Origin: Scedosporium boydii | Lineage: Eukaryota > Ascomycota > Sordariomycetes > Microascales > Microascaceae | Assembly: GCA_002221725.1 (NCBI GenBank) | Contig: NJFT01000008.1 | Coordinates: 124,001-188,000, forward strand | Direction of reading: 5' to 3' | DNA: 64,000 bases | Shown here: piece by piece, positions 1 through 10,064 of the stretch | How positions within the stretch are numbered: position 1 is the stretch's first letter | How the letters are laid out: each line of letters starts with the position of its first letter | The notes under the pieces: generated by a model | What the model was told of the DNA's origin: nothing | Databases searched by the model: none | Seen by the model: the letters and a program-made list of their open reading frames with translations, nothing else | Position numbers and translations under genes: made by a program

Positions 1-1862
1 GCACTGTTCCGCCCTGGAGAAATTATCGTACTGCAAAACACCAAGGCATCATGGGCAACGGTTTCGTGGTGCGCAACGGTCAAGAGCTTTGAGTATCTGG
101 TGACCAAGGGAGCTATTGTTGGTTGGCAACTCGTTTACTGGTGGACCGGATTTGATGGTCGAAAGTTTGGGCGGATGGAGGGAACCGAAACTTTCGGAAC
201 CTTTTCCGATGTCGTCGAGATTGCTTCTCTCCCGGCATTTCCCCTGGGGTTCCATGCGGATGAGAATCGGCTCAAAGAAACGCTGATCAGAGATGGCCGA
301 GAGTATCAGCGACTCTGCCAAGATAGCCTGCCCTCGAGGGACCTCAACAAGTTCGGAAGAACCGGGGCGCATCGGAGATATGCCGGCCCTTTGTGGACGG
401 CCAGAAGCCCGTTTGAGAGTCGGGATGGCTGTCGATTTTACGACGCGCCCTCTCACGAGGTCTGTGTATTTGTTACTTTTTTCATCCGAAAGAGACCGAA
501 ATACTCATCCTGAGATTTAAATTACAGATTAGAAGTCGGGTGGTGGTTGACCCCGTGGGATTTGTCGGCGAATTTCCAAGTTTTCGAGATACCATCACCG
601 CGCAGACCACGCACGATCGTGTAGCTTCTGACGATTCTAGCATATCATCCTTCCATTTTTCTTTCCATTCCGTCCCTAGCATCATAGAGATAGGCGAGAC
701 CGTCGACGAAGAGTCACAAGACCTTTCCGATGAGCTCCTAATGACATGCCCACCGTTAATTGCGGCCTTTTCCTTTTCACTAAAACGATGGGGTCTTATC
801 CTCGTTCGAGGCGTCAAGGACATACAGTGGGAAGGGGAGTCCTTCGGCCACCTACAACTTGGCGAGACATACAAGACAATCATAAAACGGGTAGTGACTG
901 GCCACCAGTCACGCAGACAGGTACCGGTAGCAGAAGCGTCGGAAAGAAGCGAAAACGGTCCCAGATTTGACGACTTCATTTCTTCAAAAGGACGCGGTCT
1001 TGTCTTCCTCTTACATGGACCCCCGGGCACCGGAAAAACTATGACAGCTGGTACGTCAATGTGTGTGGAGTTTCATTTGGGCCCTCGTCCCCCTCTGTTC
1101 GTGTTGCATGTCCATTATACTTAATCCGCCTTTTCGGGCTAACACGAAGAGCAACTTGGGTAGAAAGCATTGCCGAATGCGTCCAGAGCCCCCTTTACAG
1201 CGTAACTGGTGGCGAGTTGGGGACCCATGTAGAACAGGTGGAAGAGGTCTTGAGAGTCGTGTTTAGCAGGATTAATCGCTGGAAAGCATTTCTGCTCATT
1301 GATGAAGCGGATACTTTTATGGCCCAACGTCGCGACGACAGCATTGACAGGAATGCTTTAATATCTGGTATCTTCAATATCCACTCCCCCCCTTCCCGCA
1401 TGTTTCTAATATCCGATCTTTTTTCGACCCGAAGGCGAAGTTAGATAAAATGCTAACCACCTCTCCCTAGTCCTCCTTCGGCAACTGGAATACCAATCCG
1501 GCATCATATTCCTCACTAGCAACCGTATCGAGGATTTCGACACGGCTTTCCACTCACGTATCCATATGACCATCGAATACAAGCCCCTTATCGAGGATCA
1601 GCGTCAGCAGATTTGGCGCGGCCTCGTCACCAGGGCTGGATGGTCATTTAGCGATGAGGAATATGCGAAATTGGCTACTCTTCCCGTCGATGGCCGTCTT
1701 ATTAAGAATATTTTGGGCGTCGTTTCTAATCTTGTTAAGGATCGGGCTGACGGCGGCGTTTCATTTGAGGATGTACGGATGTTGATACCCTTGATGGTTG
1801 TACCGAAGGATAATAAGGACCTGGCAGCCGCTCTTGAGAAGTTTTCGTCAAGTCAGATATGA
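1..1862 (+). CDS. AAA-type ATPase with DUF7025-like N-terminal region (5' end outside window)
   Basis: Exons 1-459, 528-1050, 1164-1367 and 1471-1862 join without frame conflict into the last 525 residues of a protein whose start lies to the left. Introns have donors GTCTGT, GTACGT and GTATCT, acceptors TTACAG, GGGTAG and CCCTAG, and the last two have GCTAAC branch sites. The N-terminal part reads like DUF7025 (starts LFRPGEIIVL, later REYQRLCQDS and SRVVVDPVGF). The AAA core follows: Walker A GPPGTGKT (bases 1018-1041), Walker B LLIDEAD (about 1293-1313), then IIFLTSNRIEDFD and the IHMTIEYKPL strand before the lid. Such proteins hydrolyse ATP to remodel protein substrates. This fungal subfamily is large and its substrates are mostly unknown. 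Frame 1 stops at 511, which first looks like a break, but the 460-527 intron resolves it. Confidence 0.75.
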
Positions 1863-2244
1863 ACTCTCTCGCCTCTGTCTCGCTTCTTCACCAGCCGGAG
1901 TTCGAATTTTGATACCCAGTTGTACGCCGATGTGGAAGGCTAGGTAGTCAACGTAAGGCTCGGTCGATAATACAAAGACAGGTTATTTAATGCATACACT
2001 TGTATTGACTGGGCTCCATGTTATATGTTAAAGACGTTCTGAGCCCCATGAGATCCCTCTCAAGTTACTACCATTCTTACAAGACTAATGAGTCCTTCAC
2101 TCACCGCAGGGATATTTCCATCCAGATTTTAGAGAGCAGTTTGCTCTCTGGTGTGCATATGACTGTCTGAAAACGGTTCTCAATCGCCTTCACCGCCGCA
2201 CTAGCTTGGTCGAGGGCAAAGCCCAGGTGCCAGCCAAAGGCCAT

Positions 2245-3110
2245 TCAGAGTCCCTCAATAATTTCAATAATTTCATCCGTCTTCAGAAACCAAGGCCAAT
2301 GCCCTCTTCCGTCGGCCATGAGCTTTGTCAGCCCCTCAAGTTTCGACTCGTACTTGGAATACTTTTGCCTCACCCTGCAGCATCAACAACCCTTCCCTCG
2401 GTCAATGTCTTTCGGATCTGGTATGCGAGGGGCGAGGTCGTTGCGTCGTTGTTTGTCACCTCTCCATTGTCATTGAGGTAGAGGCTAAAGTAAGCCTGAG
2501 CCTCCTTGATCCGAGTCGTTTCCTTTTCAATGTCCTCGGCCGTGGCCTGGCTTTCAGCTGACGCTTCTCATTTTCGTTGTTCTGGATTTGTGCTTTTATT
2601 CTTGGGCTTTCAACCAACTTCTCCTTATTCACGAATTTGTAGGAGACATACATATGGCTACTCCCATGGATACTTACACTGATAGCACGGGTACCCACTC
2701 TAGAAAAGCTAGTCTCGGAACACGTAGCCTCCTCTCGCGTCAGGATGACCGGGGACCTCTGCGCCATTCGCTCCAGAGCATTTCGGATGCGATTGTAGTT
2801 GAGCGTCTCTCAGATATTGTGTGTGTGGCTGCATCGCTGTTACGATGAAGCATTCCGTCTCGTCGGCAGATCTCCTCTACATATCCTCCTAATATCTATT
2901 AGACGTATGCTCTTTTATCCATCTCTAGGCTGTCGATTGTGCCTCGTTAAGTGAAAAACTGCTCGGTGGCGTACAGTATGTCGCCCCCAGTGTTTTCTCC
3001 CATCACACTAGTTCCGTGTCGCTTAGAGCTTCCTCGAGAGTCTCGAAATCGGCATAGTCCCGCGACGGGTATGTTCCGCGCCATCACAATACTCCTTTCG
3101 TTTCTAGAGA
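2245..3110 (-). pseudogene. Unresolved minus-strand coding traces, possibly one damaged or multi-intron gene
   Basis: Several short minus-strand segments in different frames look protein-coding. Reading downward from about 3070 they contain YADFETLEEALSDTEL, then YVEEICRRDGMLHRN (near 2880), then NYNRIRNALERMAQRSPVI (near 2790), which ends at a good GTAAGT donor. After a CCAG acceptor comes ATAEDIEKETTRIKEAQAYF (near 2530), and finally GRGHWPWFLKTDEIIEI, which ends at the stop at 2245. One junction joins in phase (donor after RVGTRAIS, acceptor before ATAEDIE). The junction near 2370 needs a one-base shift or a weak splice site. I do not recognise the family. It could be a real gene with introns that I cannot place, or a decayed one. 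The remainder of 1863-3208 shows nothing else. Confidence 0.35.
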
Positions 3111-3208
3111 GACGCTTCGTCTTTCCTTTTTAACGTTTTGAGAGAGAAGGAGAGAGTAAAAAAGTAGAAAGTGAAAGATAAAAGAAAAGAAAAAAGCCAA
3201 AAAAGCCC

Positions 3209-3222
3209 AAAAAAAAAAAAAA
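3209..3222 (-). terminator. RNA polymerase III T-run terminator of tRNA-Phe
   Basis: Fourteen consecutive A on the plus strand make a T14 run on the transcribed minus strand, two bases beyond the tRNA 3' end. Runs of four or more T end Pol III transcription. Confidence 0.8.
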
Positions 3223-3224
3223 GC

Positions 3225-3319
3225 TGCGGTGAGCCGGGCTTGAACCGGCGACCTTTAGATGCCTTAGTAAACCGAAGTTTTTCTTCAGTCTAACGCTCTC
3301 CCAACTGAGCTATCCCCGC
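3225..3319 (-). tRNA. tRNA-Phe (GAA) with a 22-nt intron
   Basis: The 95-nt minus-strand gene folds as a cloverleaf. Acceptor strands GCGGGGA and TCACCGC, D-arm GCTC/GAGC, anticodon stem TTAGA/TCTAA with loop CUGAAGA (anticodon GAA), T-arm GCCGG-TTCAAGC-CCGGC and discriminator A add up to exactly 73 nt once an intron is removed. The intron (3261-3282) sits directly after position 37, the canonical place for nuclear tRNA introns, so the transcript needs the tRNA splicing endonuclease and ligase. The acceptor stem has one non-Watson-Crick pair, G5-A68. It is a stand-alone gene, followed by a T14 terminator. Confidence 0.93.
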
Positions 3320-4131
3320 AAGGGTTCCTATTGGATGTTGACAAACCATGACGTTAGCAACATTAAAGGTGGCTGTCAATCAGACTGAGAATGCTGCTAT
3401 CCGTCTCCACAAAATTACATGGGATATCCGACTAGGGGGTGAATACAACTTAGGATGAAGAGTCGAGAAACGTACACTGTCTCCATATTTCAACTTTCAG
3501 GGGGGAAGTGCATTCCCCCATCATTCGATATAGGCTGCTTCTAGTGCTGGGGCGAAATCTAGACTGGTGGATCTGGCACCGTATCCACCATGTTCCTCTT
3601 ATTCCGGCCATAGAGAAGGCGGGTACCCATCTCATTTACAAATAGCTTTGGTTTTCAGGAAGACATGAGGAAGCAATATACCACCATACGCTCCTTCCAT
3701 TACAGGGCTTGACTATACACTAGCTAAGGATCGACCATGGGCCTGATAGCTTCCCACGTCATCCAGTCGAGGCTGCGCAACTCTTCATGGAAACGACCAG
3801 AGCGAGCAGAGTCATTCCCACCTTTCTGAACTCCTAGGATAGATTGATGCATTTTCAAAACGGGATCCCAGAAAAGGAGCAGGGCTGCTTCCCTGCAAAT
3901 ATCGTCTAACTGCGTGCCTGTCTTTGCGAGATCACTGACGCCGTTCGCGCCGATGTCGTCAGGAGTGGGCCTGCCGGCAAATTCTCGGGACGGGCCGATC
4001 AAGCCGCAGTCAACCAATTGCGCTATTTCTCTTTGCCCTCCAGGCAACTTTGATCGAAGCAACAGGGTCATCTAGAGCAACTTTAAAATTTGGTGTGCTT
4101 AAACTTTAGCTTTCGGTCCACACTAGCTGCA
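3320..4131. other. Spacer between tRNA-Phe and the APH-like gene
   Basis: No gene is certain here. A 115-codon minus-strand frame (3724-4071) reads like real protein in places (RPTPDDIGANGVSDLAKTG, SLDWMTWEAIRPMVDP). It would lie divergent to the APH-like gene, 60 bp from its ATG. I recognise no domain. It could be a small hypothetical gene, an exon, or chance. Confidence 0.3.
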
Positions 4132-5480
4132 ATGGCTGGTCAAAGAAATTCCGATGCATTTTCCGGGTATAAGTGGACTTATTTCCCTTCTTTACAAGAC
4201 GGCCCAATCCGTTCCCGGGCCGAGTTGTTTTTGGAGTCCGTTAATTGGCGTGCCCTCCTGGAGTACGCCGCCGAGAAGCGAGATGGAATCACCTGCACCC
4301 TTCTTCCCGACATTGGCCTAGGCTACAACCACATGGTTCGAATTCTTGAATTTACTGATGGGCTTCGATGGGTGGCACGACTGCGTCTGCCTCCGCTATC
4401 ACAATCCCATTCCTCGGATAATCGAGTGGAGACCTCAACCAATGTGGAATTCAGCACCATGTCTCTTTTACAACAAAGGACTAGCATACCTATCCCAGCA
4501 ATTCATGCAACCGAGTCGCGGAGTGACTGTGATGTGAAGGCACCCTACATGTTAATGGATTGTTTGGAGGGTAATGTTGGGATGGATCTGGGGATGGAGA
4601 TACCGCCAAAGTATAAGCTCGCATTCTTAGATGTCCTGGCGAAGATCCATGTAAGTTGGCGTTATGCATTAGAACCATCTAGTGGGAATTTATAATTCAT
4701 CAATAATCAATGTTCTAGGTCCAGTTGTCCACAGTACAGCTGCCCAAGATCGGGACTATTGTCTCTATTAATGAATATGGCAGCTGTAAGCAGGGCCCAA
4801 TACCAGGACTTGGTGGCCCATTCGATATGGCAACCGAGTTTTTCGAAGCATGGGCGGCCAAGGCTAAATTTCCTCTGTCGAGCGAGAAACTGCGGACAGC
4901 ATCCGGTCCGTACGCTGCCGAGATTATCTCTTCAGTCTCGTCCTTTCCAGAATCTATTGGCAAGCTTGCCAGTAGACTATCTGCTCGCGACCACGGTCCC
5001 TTTCCTCTTTGTCCTGGCGATTTTTATAATATCCTCAGCGTCATTGACTGGGAAACGGCCTTTGCCGGACCATGGGAGGTATTTGGAGATTTCCCTTTAA
5101 CCCTTTCAATAGTCCCCGCTGCGATGGACGCTCCATGGAACTACGATGAAGAGGGCAATCCCAGGAGCCCTGAGCTGGCACAACGGTTTGTAGACCAGAA
5201 AGAATACGTCGCAGCTGTGAAACGTGAAGAGGATAGAATCGGGAAAGACGGCCATTTGCTGTCGGGAAGGCTAGAAGATTCAAGAAGACAGCAATTGGCA
5301 ACTGCGATGAGACTATATCAAAATGGAAAGATAGGGAGGTACTCTAAACTGGTCGATGAGTTTGTCTCTGACACCTATGCATCGCGAGACATCTCAACTA
5401 GGCCGACTAGTCTTCTCTCGACAGAGCCAAAAGGGCCTCTTAACTGTCCAAAATGGGAGTCTGGAGATAGTACTTCGTAA
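4132..5480 (+). CDS. APH/choline-kinase-fold protein with damaged catalytic loop
   Basis: Exons 4132-4650 and 4719-5480 (intron GTAAGT...TTCTAG, phase 0) give 426 aa. The N-lobe features of fungal aminoglycoside-phosphotransferase-family proteins are present: GLGYNHMVRILEF, WVARLRLPP, the SIPIPAIHA linker, and the hinge-like APYMLMDCLEG. The metal-binding aspartate segment LSVIDWETAF (residues 279-288) is also present. The Brenner loop between them is abnormal. Where relatives have HGD followed by about ten residues with a catalytic Asn, this protein has LCPGDFYNIL (residues 270-279). The His is replaced by Pro, and the stretch with the Asn is missing, with no frame change. The protein is therefore probably not an active kinase. 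The in-frame TTG upstream (4090) is not needed, and ATG 4132 is chosen. Substrates of this expanded fungal family are mostly unknown. Confidence 0.8.
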
Positions 5481-6346
5481 TAGGTGCTTCTCAAACTGGG
5501 CCTAGCACCATTACCAACACCAGCTCTACCACCCCGCATCTTTCGAGGTGCGTTCGACCCCTCGGATACCCGCTGAGGGTAGTGTTTACCCGGTTCAAGG
5601 TCAATTGGATGTCCGTGACTCCGCATCATCGAGTTTTGTGAGCCCTCTCCCCAATTTGGCGACGAACATGTTGGCGAACATGTCGAGCACTTGAGGAAGA
5701 TCAATTCCTCCATTTGTGATGCCTGACAGGTATTGAGATGGGGACAGACGAAAGAGGGGTGATTTTGGAGATCGTGCATGATCTGGCTAAACGCCGCTGC
5801 AAGCTATATATCGAAGGGCGCCAGTTCTTCATACCCCATCGAGACTTTTTCGACGTATTTGGCCGGGATTAGGGTTAGGGTTAGAATTAGCTCATGGCGT
5901 GCTGCCAAGTGAGTAAATAGAGACCGGTCCAGAGCGGTCTCGTTGGGGGTTGTGTAACGTCGGAATAATTCCATATTTAATATTGGATTATTTTTAGCCG
6001 CTGACCAACATCAATGATGAAGAATTGAAGAATTGAAGATCAGATTCGTCCGTGTTGGACCTTGGTGTCCCGAGTACGAGAGTACAACTAACGTACTGTC
6101 GTAATTTCTGCCGTCTGCGCCAGAATCCTACAATCCTACAATCCCACAATCCTACCTGGACATTTGTCCACGCTGTCCCCAACCCATGGGTGTCAACGCC
6201 ATTGCCAATCGTCCATTCTCCCTTCCATCGCCTCGCACACACAATCAATTGATGCTTCTATCATAATCACTATCCTTCATCGCGAACTCTTGTCGCTTGG
6301 CGTTCTCCACCCTGACGCGCTCCTTCAAGTTGTTGTGTCGGCCACC
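5481..6346. other. Spacer: 3' side of the APH-like gene and promoter side of the DHA2 transporter
   Basis: No convincing gene. A 134-codon minus-strand frame (5375-5779) overlaps the end of the APH-like gene and has scattered Cys and His, but it matches no finger pattern. The spacer contains the TTAGGG tract listed separately. Pyrimidine-rich sequence precedes the transporter ATG at 6347 (context GCCACCATGA). Confidence 0.6.
5869..5884 (+). repeat. Short interstitial telomere-type repeat (TTAGGG)
   Basis: Two perfect TTAGGG units followed by TTAG, preceded by GGGA. TTAGGG is the telomeric unit of most filamentous ascomycetes. At this length it could equally be a telobox-like promoter site for the transporter 460 bp downstream, or chance. 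Confidence 0.6.
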
Positions 6347-8635
6347 ATGACTTCTTTGCCTAAGGCTAGCCAGAAAAAACAATCAGGCCTCTTGGACCCA
6401 GTCGAGCAGAAGTTACAAAACCAGCCTGTGGATAACAGCCCAGAAGCCAAGACTGGCGCCGATGTGATTGCCAGATCGGCTTCCAGCGATGCTAACAATG
6501 CCGAAATCGGGTCACAGTTGCAGATTAGCCTTTCCGAGGAGACGAAGGCAAAAATCTACCATACCGGCTGGCGCTTACATGCCCTGACAGCAGCGTAGGT
6601 AACCGTGCTCTACATCTCCTTGACTGCCTCTAACTCTCCGCTTCCTTCGCTGTAATGATAACTGATTAATCTGACCCGCCGATGGACCCATGCCTGATAA
6701 GCACAGTCTTTGCATGAGCCTCCTGTTGTCTACCCTCGAAACCACCATTGTCAGTACAGCTCTCGTGCCAATCGTCGATGCTCTCCATGGCTTCGATAGG
6801 AGCGGCTGGGTCGTGACGTCGTACTTGTTGACTTATACGGGTATGCCTCTCATAGTCATCTGATGGCACAATCCTCGTTGATCATCCTCAACCATCCCAA
6901 CTACTAATAGATCACATTCTTCAGGTTTCCTCGTTATCTATGCGAAGTTGAGTGACATTGTTGGATGCAAACTCATGCTTCTCTACGCCATCACTCTGTT
7001 CACAGTCTTCTCCATCGCCTGTGGCCTCTCCAATTCCATGCTGATGCTGTACGTTGCGTTCCCTAAACATCCTACTACATCCTCCTCGCTCTGCCCATTG
7101 GCTCACCCTCTGGCAATATTCTCATGATGGACGCATAATAGAATCATCTTTCGGGCATTCCAGGGCATGGGTGCCTCAGGAATTTACTCGTTATCGACAA
7201 TCATGGTGCCATTGATGGTTCCGCCAGCGAAATATGCGACCTACGTTACGGTCATCACATCTGTCTTCGCCGTCTCTAGCGTTCTCGGCCCACTTCTCGG
7301 GGGAGCTATCGCCGATAACACGACCTGGCGCTGGGTCTTCCTTCTCAAGTTTGTTGACCAGATAACACGCCGTTGCGCCGCGACAGCAACCACCCTTGCT
7401 AACTCCTGACCCTCTTCTATAGTGGACCCGGTGGATTCGTGGCAGCAGCCTTACTAGCTTTTTCAATCCCCTTTGGATTCCCCTACGGAAAATCAGCCAA
7501 TTTTTTCCATTCCTTGGTGGCCGAAAGGATGTGGAGACGTATCGATTACCTTGGAGGGTTCTTGTCCCTGGCCGCATCCATTCTTCTCATATTTGCACTG
7601 CAACAAGGTGGCGTAGCTTATGCGTGGAATAGCGGAGCAATAATATCCATCTTCGTCATATCTGGTGTTCTCTGGCTGATATTTGTGGCCTGGGAAAGGC
7701 AACTCTCCCTCTGGGACATTGTCTGTGAGCCTCTATTCCCCTGGAGGCTTGCCTGCAATAGATTTGTCTTGGGGTTGCTAGTGTATGTTGCCCCGAGTCG
7801 CTTTGACGATAAGAACCGAGTGCACCAAGTGCTCTTACCTCGCTAATGTTCTTTTAATACTGATAGAAATGGTTTCGTGACCGGGTTCCCCTTCATGGCA
7901 GCCATCATCAACATTCCCCAGAGGCTGCAGACCGTGAATTCGATGACGGCCGTTGATGCGGGCATTCGCTTGTTGCCTCTCCTCTTACTCTCTCCCGTTG
8001 CTAGCTCTCTCTCTGGCCTTTTAATATCGAAGCTAAAGGTCCCGCCTCTCTATCTTCTCATCCTAGGAGGATCATTGCAGACTATAGGAGTTGGTCTGTA
8101 CAGTTCCATAGATTCCTCGGATTATCGAATCCCTTCCGCTCAATACGGTTACCAGGCTATCATGGGCCTGGGATTTGGCTTCAACCTCAGCACTATATTG
8201 ATTATGGCGCCTCTGGTTGTAAAAGAAAAGGACATGGGTGAGTATTTTCCGTCTTCAGCTCTTGTTCGGATACCTAGATTGATGGAGAATGCAGCTATCA
8301 CCATGGGCTCTGTCACGCAGGTTCGCGTATTGGGCGGCACCATCGGACTTGCCATTTGCTCCGCCCTCCTGGTAAACTATATCAAGGCCCAGACCTCACG
8401 GTTCCTCACTCCGGACCAAGTGGCGGCGATACTTTTGTCCTCGGAAAACATCGCATCACTACCCCCCGAACTGCAGACGCAGACGAGAACTGTGTACGCG
8501 ACGGGCTACTCGCAGCAGATGAGGGTCATGCTTTTTTTCTCTATAGCATCCCTCCTCTCACTCTTTCTCCTCGCCGAGAAACACCCCAGGAGAATAGTAA
8601 ATCTGAAGACGGGGCAGGTATCAGGGTCTCGGTAA
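6347..8635 (+). CDS. MFS drug efflux transporter, DHA2 (14-TM) type
   Basis: Seven exons (6347-6594, 6707-6840, 6925-7048, 7142-7348, 7423-7782, 7867-8237, 8295-8635) sum to 1785 nt, 594 aa. All junctions are GT-AG and in phase. After a polar N-terminus of about 80 aa come the DHA2 landmarks: STLETTIVSTAL in TM1, GWVVTSYLLTYTGFLVIYAK, motif A-like KLSDIVGCKLM, FRAFQGMGASGIY, VLGPLLGGAIAD, TTWRWVFLLNGPGG, and late VTQVRVLGGTIGLAIC. Relatives sit in the plasma membrane and use the proton gradient to expel toxins, antifungals or secondary metabolites. The last intron (8238-8294) is 57 nt, a multiple of three without a stop, so retention would insert 19 residues. Splicing restores the family-typical DMAITMGSVTQ. 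No biosynthetic genes lie next to it, so the substrate is open. Confidence 0.9.
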
Positions 8636-10064
8636 CGGTCACCGCTTGAGTGGTCCAAAGCTGTCACATTCCTAAGAAATGGGATCTAGCTATTTGTGCT
8701 GGAAGGATTTCGCCTTTCCAACAATCTAAAACTTGCTCATTGCTACCTCCTGCATCGCTGGCGAAAGATGGCCTTGCGGCTCACGTCCTCAACCACATCT
8801 GCCATGGGGCGAGCGGAAAACATGTTCCGGATCGATTGGTACTCCATGGGACTCACTGTGGTTAGAGATCTTACCCTCCTGGTCCCGCTCAGGGCCAGGT
8901 GCCACTTAGAGCGTCCTTACCCTCCACGATATGGGCGGTTAAAATATTGATCAACCCAGCATCGATATCCTTCTCGGTGTCGCCGTTCCCATGAATCCCA
9001 AGAACACCATCTGCCCACCGGAGAGAGTTGGTTCATGAGAGCAACATACTGCACTTAAACAAGTGGTGAGCGGATGGCTGATCCATCTGGAGACGGATAA
9101 GGAGCGTTCGCAGCTGTAGCAAAGACTACTGCCCGGATTCGGCAGGGATGGGATGTGTGCCCTCAACAAATGCAAACCCGTGTCCGGGCCTTAGTACGTG
9201 GAGGACAGTAGCTTGAGGAGTTAGCCTTTTAATGCTCCTGGTTTGAATACGATACGGAGTTATTTGAATGTATTCCCAACACACCTGACAGAGATATCGG
9301 TCAGTTAAGATTATGGAAATGTAAATATATACGAGTACTATTTCACTCACTCTCACCAAAGCTTTCCATCGTGTGCAGGTAACTATTATATACTCGCGTC
9401 ACCCAATGCACATCCGCCTACTAACATATTACTCCGTCTGGCTGAACTCAGACGCTAGCAAACTCGCTAGCTTAGACTTGGATCCCTGGAAGATCTAAAT
9501 TCTCCGAGTCTCAGCAAACCCTCACCCGACTTTTATGCACTTATTTGATTACCTGATGGGATGGATAGCCTGGATTGCCCAGTTTCTAGAAGCTATACGT
9601 TGCTCCTAGACCTGAAGGGGACTTGGATTCACGCAGCCACATGTGCTTTAACGCTGGCATGCTGTTCTAGTTCAAGACCTCCCCTCGAATCGAACGTCTT
9701 ATCATCCACTAACATTCCAGCCCCTTAAAGCAAGGCCGAACTCTCAAGAGACTACTAAGTGAAAGGAACGGATGTAGGTTAGGCGGGGAGGGTGAGAAAC
9801 ACTGGAGAATGACTGGCCGAGTTCGGGGCCTGAACATGGCCGATGCAGCTTGGGCTGTCACAGTTTCCCAACATTCAAAGGCGAAAGGTGTCGTAGTGAG
9901 TTGAGGTGACAATCTCTGAGGGTATCTTGCTATTTTCATGTCTCAACCCGTATCCCCCTACATAAAGATCCTTGTTTATTCATCGATTACACCCACATCA
10001 AAAGATCATTGTGTTCCAGACAATCGCAAAAAATGAAAAGGCATCACAAATTCCCTTCGCTCCG
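8636..10064. other. Spacer between two convergent transporter genes, with minus-strand coding traces
   Basis: The spacer holds no intact gene. Between about 8800 and 9200 the minus strand has coding-like pieces in different frames: RPGHGFAFVEGTHPIPAES (near 9170), then RWADGVLGIHGNGDTEKD (near 9000) and DAGLINILTAHIVEG, with an in-frame stop just before the second piece. I cannot join them into a gene. The first piece faintly recalls FSH1-type serine hydrolases. They may be relics. Confidence 0.35.

Noticed and set aside
293..520. Frame reading GMAVDFTTRPLTR and the other frame with FVDGQKPV as signs of frameshifts in the AAA gene
   Set aside because: A 68-nt intron at 460-527 gives an uninterrupted, family-like reading in frame 1 (YAGPLW) followed by SRVVVDPVGF, so no frameshift is needed.
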